A stretch of DNA of 64,000 bases, from positions 1 to 64,000 of the forward strand of contig NZ_PYVW01000019.1 of the NCBI RefSeq assembly GCF_003056355.1, in the 5' to 3' direction. Position 1 is the stretch's first letter, and every line of letters starts with the position of its first letter. A program made the translations under genes and the position numbers. The stretch is from Devosia naphthalenivorans (GTDB lineage Bacteria > Pseudomonadota > Alphaproteobacteria > Rhizobiales > Devosiaceae). This document shows, piece by piece, positions 57,898-64,000 of this stretch. The notes beneath the pieces are model-generated. The model worked only from the letters and a program-made list of their open reading frames with translations, was not told where the DNA came from and did no database searches.

Positions 57898-58884
57898 ATG
57901 ACGACCAGACGCAGACTTCTCGCAATGGCGGCAACCGCCGCGACGACTATTGGCTTCGTTGTAGGCGGCATCGTGCCTGCTCAAGCCCAATCCGGGGACA
58001 TTGTCTATCTCACGCCCGGCCTCGATCTGCCATTCTGGCGGTATTTGTCGAAGGGGGTAGAATCCGTCGCCACGGAAAATGGCTACGGCTATCAGGTGCT
58101 CGACTCGGCCAATAGCGCCCAGACACAGTTGCAGAACGCCAAGGACGCAATAGCCCGCGGTGTCGCGGGGATCGTACTCTCGCCCACCGACAGCTCGACA
58201 GCACCAAGCGTGCTTCAACTCGCGGAACAGGCCAGCATTCCGGCCGTCATCGCCGACATCGGCACTAACAGCGGCAACTACGTCTCCTTCATCATCTCGG
58301 ACAATTATGAAGGTGCCCATGGCACCGGCGAGGCGCTGGCCGCGGCGATGACCGAAAAGGGCTGGGAGGCCGGCAAAGTCGGTATCGTGTCAATCTCCCA
58401 GGCTCGGCTGAATGGTCAGGCACGCACCAAGGGCTTCAAGGATGCCATGAATGAGGCAGGGATCACCGGCGATGCGGGTCTGCAGCAGATGCAGACCTAT
58501 ACGGCTGATGAAACCTTCCGTTTCACACAGGACATGCTGACGGCCAATCCGGACTTGCGCGGCTTGTTCATCCAGACTGACCAACCGGCCATTGGCGCAT
58601 TGCGAGCCATCCGGGCAGCCCGTCGCGATGGGGAAGTGCTGGTTGCCGCCTTTGACGGGATTCCGGAGTTTGTTCCGCTGCTCCAGTCCGGTGAACTTGT
58701 CGCATCCGGCATGCAACAACCTTTCCTGATGGGCGAAACGTCTGGCCAGGCACTGATAGATCATCTGACTGGTGAAGAGGTCGAGAAGGAAATATTGGTC
58801 CCGATCGTGATCGTGACGTCGTCGAACATCGAGGAGATGCTTCCGACAATCGAACGGACTGTATTCGCCAACGAGCTCGAATAA
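57898..58884 (+). CDS. Sugar ABC transporter substrate-binding protein, ribose type
   Basis: A 328-residue periplasmic binding protein with a signal peptide starting MTTRRRLLAMAATAATTIGF and ending PAQAQ; three arginines make Tat export possible. The type I fold is evident (GIVLSPTDSSTAPSVLQLAE, FIQTDQPAIGALRAIRAARR, VAAFDGIPEFVPLLQSGELV). AGGGAGGAAC precedes the ATG. Ligand inferred from context: a tetronate, tetronolactone or apiose-related sugar. Confidence 0.92.
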   Translation: MTTRRRLLAMAATAATTIGFVVGGIVPAQAQSGDIVYLTPGLDLPFWRYLSKGVESVATENGYGYQVLDSANSAQTQLQNAKDAIARGVAGIVLSPTDSSTAPSVLQLAEQASIPAVIADIGTNSGNYVSFIISDNYEGAHGTGEALAAAMTEKGWEAGKVGIVSISQARLNGQARTKGFKDAMNEAGITGDAGLQQMQTYTADETFRFTQDMLTANPDLRGLFIQTDQPAIGALRAIRAARRDGEVLVAAFDGIPEFVPLLQSGELVASGMQQPFLMGETSGQALIDHLTGEEVEKEILVPIVIVTSSNIEEMLPTIERTVFANELE

Positions 58885-58964
58885 ATCCACCCAAGCCATC
58901 GGACAACGATCGCCGGCCCGTGTTCCTGCGGATGCGGGCCGGCTCAAAGAAAGATCCACAGGAC

Positions 58965-60881
58965 ATGAGCGTAGCGTCGGAAAGCACTGTCCGGCAGGCT
59001 ATGCTTGCTGCATCCGATATCGCGAAACGCTTCGGTAGCACGCAGGCTCTTGCCGGCGCCAATCTGGAAATCCAAAGCGGAGAGGTCCACGGCCTGTTGG
59101 GTGCCAATGGCGCAGGCAAGTCCACCTTGTCGCGCATCATCAGCGGGCATATCAGACACGATAGTGGCTCGATCACCTATCGTGACAAGCCGTTTGCAAT
59201 CCGGTCGACACGAGATGCTTTGCGCTCGGGTATCGCTCTGGTGGCGCAAGAAACCAGCCTTGCACCGGATCTTTCTGTTCTCGAGAACATCTTCATGCCG
59301 GAGTTCGGCACCCGTGGTCGGCTGTCCTACTCCGATCTCAACACGCGCGCCCACGCAATCCTGTCGCGCCTAGGCCACGATCACGTCTTGGCGCTGGACA
59401 CGGAGGTCCGGCGGCTCTCTGCCGCTCAGCGTCAACTGGTTGAGATCGCAAAGGCCCTTGCGCTTGACGCCAACCTTGTCATCTTTGACGAGCCCACCTC
59501 TTCCCTTAGCCCCTCCGAGGTCGATAGCCTTTTCGACATCATGTCCCGTATGCGCAATGACGGCTGCGGGTTGATTTTTGTGTCTCACCGCTTGGAGGAA
59601 GTGCTCGCAATTACGGACCGGGTAACCGTCATGCGCGAGGGCAAGACGGTCGCGGGTAACCTCGATACCTCCGGGCTGGCGCAGGGAGACATCATCAGGC
59701 ACATGGTGGGCAAGGATCTGGGGGCTATCTACGCTCGCCGCGACCCCGTAGCACCAGCGAGTGCCGGGCCTGCCGTGCTCGAGGTGCGGAACCTTGCGGC
59801 CAAGCCGGCGGTTCGCGATGTCTCTTTCGCTGTGCGCCGTGGTGAAGTGCTTGGCCTCGGCGGACTGATCGGCGCCGGGCGCTCTGAAGCCGTAGAGGCA
59901 TTGTTCGGTCTGCGTCCTCGGGACGGCGGCACGATCCAGATGCATGGCAAGGACATTAACCCGCGAACGCCGGCCGAAGCAATGCGTCTGGGCATTGGTC
60001 TGGTCGCCGAAGACCGTCGGGCGCAGAACATCGTTCCCGATTTTACAGTCAAGGAGAACCTCCTGCTTGCTCATATGGGCATGCGCAACGGGGTCGGGCT
60101 GGGCTACGGCTCTCGTCAGGTTAAGATTACCGAACTGCTCACACGCCTGGGCCTTCCGCCGGACCGCCTCGACACAAGTCTGCTTACATACTCTGGAGGC
60201 ATGCAGCAGAAAGTCATCATTGCGCGGTGGCTCCTGGTGGAGCCAACCGTCCTGATCCTCGATGAGCCAACCAAAGGGGTGGACATCGGCACAAGGAGCT
60301 CGATCTATGCAATCCTTCGCGACATCGCCGAGCAGGGCGTAGCGGTTATCGTCATTTCGTCGGATTTCAGCGAGCTACTTGGTGTGTGCGAGCGCGTGGT
60401 GGTGATGAGCGACGGACTTTCGATCGCTGACCTTCCGAGCAGCGTCCTCACCGAGGAGAAGTTGACCTTGCTCGCAGCCCCGAGAACCTCGACTGAACGC
60501 AATGTGCAGTTCCTTCAAAGTGTGAGCAAGGAATTTGCCGGCACCGCGTTCTGGGCCTTGCTGGGTACCGAAGAGCTGATCTGTCTAGGCGCTGTTTCGA
60601 GCGTGGACGCCCCGGAAATAGATCTTGCGCCCGGACAGGCAGCGCGGAACGATCAGACTGCAATACCTCAGGCCCTGGCCAAGCGAGAATCCCGCTTTGT
60701 GCCCGAGCCGGACAAAGCCGTGGCGACGTTGCTCCTCCCGATGCGCAATAAGCGCGGACATGACCTGGGCTGGATAGGTCTTTCGGTGCGCAATGATCGA
60801 CCTCTGCCCGACGCCGATGAAATCGCCATCAGAGTCGCCACCCTCACCAACGCAGAAGCCCCTATTGGAGTCGATCAATGA
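58965..60881 (+). CDS. Sugar ABC transporter ATPase with extra C-terminal domain
   Basis: A 638-residue protein. Two ABC modules of the RbsA type: Walker A GLLGANGAGKSTLSRIISGH and Walker B LVIFDEPTSSLSPSEVD in the first; the second has the degenerate GLIGAGRSEAVEALFG and signature YSGGMQQKVIIARWLL with ILDEPTKGVDIGTRSSI. RbsA proteins normally end near 500 residues; this has about 130 more, from roughly NVQFLQSVSKEFAG to the end, with FWALLGTEELICLGAVSS and TLLLPMRNKRGHDLGWIGLS, a pattern like GAF domains. The permease start overlaps its stop by 4 nt. Confidence 0.92.
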   Translation: MSVASESTVRQAMLAASDIAKRFGSTQALAGANLEIQSGEVHGLLGANGAGKSTLSRIISGHIRHDSGSITYRDKPFAIRSTRDALRSGIALVAQETSLAPDLSVLENIFMPEFGTRGRLSYSDLNTRAHAILSRLGHDHVLALDTEVRRLSAAQRQLVEIAKALALDANLVIFDEPTSSLSPSEVDSLFDIMSRMRNDGCGLIFVSHRLEEVLAITDRVTVMREGKTVAGNLDTSGLAQGDIIRHMVGKDLGAIYARRDPVAPASAGPAVLEVRNLAAKPAVRDVSFAVRRGEVLGLGGLIGAGRSEAVEALFGLRPRDGGTIQMHGKDINPRTPAEAMRLGIGLVAEDRRAQNIVPDFTVKENLLLAHMGMRNGVGLGYGSRQVKITELLTRLGLPPDRLDTSLLTYSGGMQQKVIIARWLLVEPTVLILDEPTKGVDIGTRSSIYAILRDIAEQGVAVIVISSDFSELLGVCERVVVMSDGLSIADLPSSVLTEEKLTLLAAPRTSTERNVQFLQSVSKEFAGTAFWALLGTEELICLGAVSSVDAPEIDLAPGQAARNDQTAIPQALAKRESRFVPEPDKAVATLLLPMRNKRGHDLGWIGLSVRNDRPLPDADEIAIRVATLTNAEAPIGVDQ

Positions 60882-61846
60882 CCACGTATACGGCTATCAA
60901 GAGTAACGGGTTGGCGCGCATACTTGGCAGCCTGGAAGTGCGGATGCTCGGTCTTGCCCTTGTGCTGGGCGTGATCCTGTCGCTGCTCTCACCCTATTTC
61001 CTGACGCAAAACAACCTGCTCAACATCCTCGACCAATCGGTGGTGATAGGCATTGTCGCCGTCGGCATGACCTTCGTCATCCTGACCGGCGGTATTGATC
61101 TTTCAGTCGGCTCGGTCGCCGGCTTGACGGGCATTGTCTTGGGTTTAGCCTTGCAGGTGATGCCTATACCCCTCGCGATCCTGGCGGCAGCGTTCACAGG
61201 CGGCGGCATTGGGCTGTTTTCGGGTGTGCTCATTGCAGTGTTCGGACTAGCGCCGTTCGTGGTGACCTTGGGCGTGATGGCCATCGCCAGAAGCCTGGCC
61301 TACATCTTCTCCGGACAGACTGCGATCTCGGCAATCCCGTATGAGTTGTCCAACATCGTCTACACCAGCATATTTGGCCTGCCTGCAAACGTATTGTTCC
61401 TACTGGCGCTTTATGCGTTGGCGTGGGCGTATCTCACCTACACCAAAGGCGGCCGCACAATCTATGCCGTCGGCTCCAACGCCGAGGCCGCCCGGGCGGC
61501 CGGACTCAACGTCCTGTTCTATTCAATCCTTCCCTATGTGATCTCCGGTGCACTTGCAGCGGTCGCGATTACCTTCTCGATTGCCCAAATTCTCTCCGCT
61601 GACCCTCTAGCCGGCAATCAGATGGAACTCGATGCGATCGCTGCCGTGGTCATCGGCGGCGCCAGCCTTTATGGCGGCCGCGGCTCGATCCTAGGCACGC
61701 TGATCGGGGTCATTATCATGGTGATGATCCGCAATGGCCTCAACTTGATGAGTGTCTCGCCCTTCTGGCAAGGCACTGCCATTGGCTCCATCATCATCGT
61801 TGCGCTTCTGGCCGATCGTCTCATCAACTGGCGCTCGGGGCGATGA
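60878..61846 (+). CDS. Sugar ABC transporter permease, RbsC type
   Basis: A 322-residue inner-membrane permease with about nine to ten hydrophobic segments. FVILTGGIDLSVGSVAGLTG and IYAVGSNAEAARAAGLNVLF, then IAAVVIGGASLYGGRGSILG with GTLIGVIIM, are the BPD_transp_2 signatures. It overlaps the ATPase gene and probably forms a homodimer in the complex. Confidence 0.94.
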   Translation: MTTYTAIKSNGLARILGSLEVRMLGLALVLGVILSLLSPYFLTQNNLLNILDQSVVIGIVAVGMTFVILTGGIDLSVGSVAGLTGIVLGLALQVMPIPLAILAAAFTGGGIGLFSGVLIAVFGLAPFVVTLGVMAIARSLAYIFSGQTAISAIPYELSNIVYTSIFGLPANVLFLLALYALAWAYLTYTKGGRTIYAVGSNAEAARAAGLNVLFYSILPYVISGALAAVAITFSIAQILSADPLAGNQMELDAIAAVVIGGASLYGGRGSILGTLIGVIIMVMIRNGLNLMSVSPFWQGTAIGSIIIVALLADRLINWRSGR

Positions 61847-61858
61847 GGGAGCTAAACG

Positions 61859-63799
61859 ATGAGCAACAAGCCTAGCCTTGGCCTCCGGCTTTTCGGAACC
61901 GAACAAGCTGTTCCGACCCCACGCAAATTGAAGGCGGGTCCGCTGTCCGCGGAACTTGAGAACGGCAATTTGCGCTATGTCCGATGCCATGGGGTGGAGG
62001 TGATCCGTGCCGTGTCCTTCATCGTGCGCGACAAGGACTGGGGTACCTACGGCGCGGAAATCACTGACCTTGAAGTAGATGAGACCGGCGACAGGTTCAG
62101 CGTGCGCTACAAGGCTAGAGCCGCCGATGCCGCGCAGGCCTTCTTTTACGAAGCGCAGATCGTGGGTGAGGCGAGCGGCAGGCTCGTCTTTGCCGCTCAA
62201 GGGACGGCAGAGACCGATTTTCTGACCAACCGAACCGGTTTCGTCATCCTGCACCCGATCGAAGGCGTTGCGGGCGAGAAGGTCGAGATCGTGCATGTCG
62301 ATGGAAGTGTGGTCGAGAGCCGCTTCCCTTCGATCATCGACCCGTTGCAGCCCATGATGGAACTGCGTCAGCTGACCCATTGGGCCGCCGAGGGCGCACT
62401 GCGGACCACCTGCCTCATGGAAGGCGATACCTTCGAGATGGAGGACCAGCGCAACTGGACGGACGCATCTTACAAGACCTATGTGCGCCCTCTGGCCTTG
62501 CCCTGGCCATACACTCTGGCCAAGGGCACGACGATCGACCAGCGGATCACCGTTGGTGTGGACGGTACCGTCCCTGCTTCAGTTACGGGCAAGCCTGTCC
62601 ACGTCTCGGTTGGACACGAATTGGGGTCCTTGCCATGGCTTGGCATGGGGCTGGATCCCGACGACACCAAGGCGGCACAGTCAGCCTCCGGGGCTTTACG
62701 CGAACTTGGCCCACATCATCTCGTCTGCCATCACGATCCGCGCCGCGGGCACGGCCGGGCCGAACTGGAAGCGCAGGTCGCGTTCGCTAGGGACATCGGT
62801 GCGACGCCATGGCTCGAGGCCGTCATCACGAGCATTGATGGAGCAGAAGTCGAAGTCGCACAATTGGGCGAAATGGTCGCCGAGATGGAAAATCCCTTCT
62901 CCGCGGTGATGCTTTCACCTGCCCCCGACCTCAAGTGCACCCTACCCGGTAGCCCTTGGCCGCCCGCGCCTGACCCGGTGGCCCTTTTCACTGCAGCAAG
63001 AACAGCCTTCCCCGCGGCCCGCGTAGGCGGTGGTATGTTCAGCTATTTCACCGAGCTCAACCGCAAGCGCCCGCCAACGGAAACGCTCGATTTCGTCAGC
63101 TTCACGACTTCAGCTTTGGTACATGCCGGCGATGACCGGTCGGTTATGGAGACCTTGCAGGCGCTGCCGGCCATTGCCAGGAGTGCGCAGGCCATAGCCT
63201 CGGGCCAGCCATACGCGGTCGGCCCTTCGGCCATCGGCATGCGCGCCAACCCATATGGCGAGGCTCCCAAAGAGAACCAGCAGAATATCCGCCAGGCGAT
63301 GAACCGGAACGATCCGCGTCAGCGGGGCCTGCTTGGCGCGGCTTGGGCGCTGGGCTATTTCGCGCGTTTTTCGGCGGGAGGAGCATTTGCCATAGCGCTC
63401 GGCTCGCCAGTCGGCGCCTCCGGTGCAGTTTACGCCCCAGCCGACTTTCCTCAGCCCGTGTTTGACGAGCGAGGCGGAGTTTTCCCCGTCTACCACGTGT
63501 TGCGTGGATTGGCCCGCCTTGGGGGTGCGCCTATGCGCCAGCTGAATATCTCAGAGGAAAACCAAATCCTGGGCATTGCCGCTAACGCACAAGAGGGCCT
63601 GGAACTCTGGCTGGCCAATCTCGGCGACCAGCCACTTGAACTAGAGTTGGAACGGCCGGCCGTTTCGATCGCGCGTCTGGAGGCCGGTAATTTCCTTGAA
63701 GGACTGGCCGATCCGACACTGCTGGACGCACTGGCCTCCGCCAATACTACCCAGATATCAATGGCGCCTTACGGCATAGTTCGCCTGCGGCTCGCCTGA
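61859..63799 (+). CDS. D-apionate lactonase-like protein
   Basis: A 646-residue soluble protein without signal peptide. The N-terminal part (about 1-240) is beta-rich (ELENGNLRYVRCHGVEVIRA), the middle (about 245-540) looks like a barrel with GGGMFSYFTELNRKRP, LDFVSFTTSALVHAGDDRSV and YAVGPSAIGMRANPYGEAP, and a beta tail follows. These blocks recall the D-apionate lactonase (ApnL) family as I remember it; I cannot check it. ApnL opens apionolactone; here, among tetronate genes, the natural lactone may be erythrono- or threonolactone. Confidence 0.65.
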   Translation: MSNKPSLGLRLFGTEQAVPTPRKLKAGPLSAELENGNLRYVRCHGVEVIRAVSFIVRDKDWGTYGAEITDLEVDETGDRFSVRYKARAADAAQAFFYEAQIVGEASGRLVFAAQGTAETDFLTNRTGFVILHPIEGVAGEKVEIVHVDGSVVESRFPSIIDPLQPMMELRQLTHWAAEGALRTTCLMEGDTFEMEDQRNWTDASYKTYVRPLALPWPYTLAKGTTIDQRITVGVDGTVPASVTGKPVHVSVGHELGSLPWLGMGLDPDDTKAAQSASGALRELGPHHLVCHHDPRRGHGRAELEAQVAFARDIGATPWLEAVITSIDGAEVEVAQLGEMVAEMENPFSAVMLSPAPDLKCTLPGSPWPPAPDPVALFTAARTAFPAARVGGGMFSYFTELNRKRPPTETLDFVSFTTSALVHAGDDRSVMETLQALPAIARSAQAIASGQPYAVGPSAIGMRANPYGEAPKENQQNIRQAMNRNDPRQRGLLGAAWALGYFARFSAGGAFAIALGSPVGASGAVYAPADFPQPVFDERGGVFPVYHVLRGLARLGGAPMRQLNISEENQILGIAANAQEGLELWLANLGDQPLELELERPAVSIARLEAGNFLEGLADPTLLDALASANTTQISMAPYGIVRLRLA

Positions 63800-63820
63800 A
63801 CACGAAAAGGTCGTCACTTA

Positions 63821-64000
63821 TGCATGTAATGATCGTTGGCGCCGCCGGAATGGTGGGGCGCAAGCTTGCGGAGAACATAGCACGCGAGGGCACCCTTGGC
63901 GGCAAGCCGGTAGAGCAACTTACCCTGCTCGATGTTGTCGCCGCCGAAGGACCTGTCGGTTTCCGGGGCACCGTTGTTATCAAAAGCGGCAATATCGCCC
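63821..64000 (+). CDS. denD: D-erythronate dehydrogenase, 5' part
   Basis: Sixty codons from the ATG at 63821: MHVMIVGAAGMVGRKLAENI, then PVEQLTLLDVV. This is the Rossmann start (GxxGxxG) of an NAD-dependent extended short-chain dehydrogenase, with the DenD-like N-terminus. DenD oxidises D-erythronate to 2-oxo-tetronate, feeding the OtnI-OtnK-OtnC steps. Context supports the call; the catalytic Tyr-Lys part lies beyond the window. Confidence 0.78.

Overview
The window reads as chromosome of an alphaproteobacterium of the Hyphomicrobiales, most like Devosia or a close relative. This rests on GC-rich coding, frequent TTG starts, the order sdhC-sdhD-sdhA-x-sdhB, xerC/priA next to atpHAGDC, and the block proB-proA-nadD-rsfS-rlmH-envC-ctpA-yibQ-rppH beside rpmA/rplU/obgE. 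The genus is inference from gene order and protein style, not from a database search.

Region 1 (1-23 kb) is mostly chromosomal backbone: an IS30 tail, an inner-membrane protein coupled to a ClpP-fold periplasmic protein, a diguanylate cyclase, a luciferase-like oxidoreductase, two PagL-like outer-membrane paralogues (one without the catalytic serine), an HI0933-type flavoprotein, asd, two EamA transporters, carbonic anhydrase, a Nudix hydrolase, the succinate dehydrogenase operon with an extra small secreted protein, a secreted protein of four C-x25-C repeats, xerC and priA. Gaps between convergent or terminal genes are filled with short palindromic repeats of at least three families.

Region 2 (23-43 kb) holds a brnTA toxin-antitoxin pair with a clear operator and promoter, the F1-ATPase operon with a terminator, and then a long leftward block for cell-wall remodelling (EnvC, CtpA, YibQ), ribosome maturation (RlmH, RsfS, ObgE, L21, L27), NAD and proline synthesis, and mRNA decapping (RppH).

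Region 3 (43.2-52.3 kb) begins at a tRNA-Ser(CGA) and is a decayed genomic island. It has an IS1182-type transposase remnant fused in frame to a truncated methyltransferase, a HEPN-like orphan, a nitrilase pseudogene cut in two, and a frameshifted phosphotransferase. The two nitrilase halves join perfectly in frame if about 3.97 kb is removed. That insert is bounded by CGGAG on both sides and carries four intact genes: a small winged-helix-like protein, a dGTPase whose only credible start is ATT or CTG overlapping the previous stop, a cysteine-containing unknown, and a two-helix membrane protein. I consider this the most interesting feature, a candidate dNTP-depletion defence cassette.

Region 4 (52.3-64 kb) is a complete tetronate catabolic locus: otnI and ltnD leftward; a LacI regulator, otnK, otnC, a GntR/FadR regulator, a ribose-type ABC transporter (binding protein, ATPase with an unusual extra C-terminal domain, permease), an apionate-lactonase-like protein and the start of denD rightward. 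Together these would import four-carbon acid sugars or lactones and convert L-threonate and D-erythronate to dihydroxyacetone phosphate.
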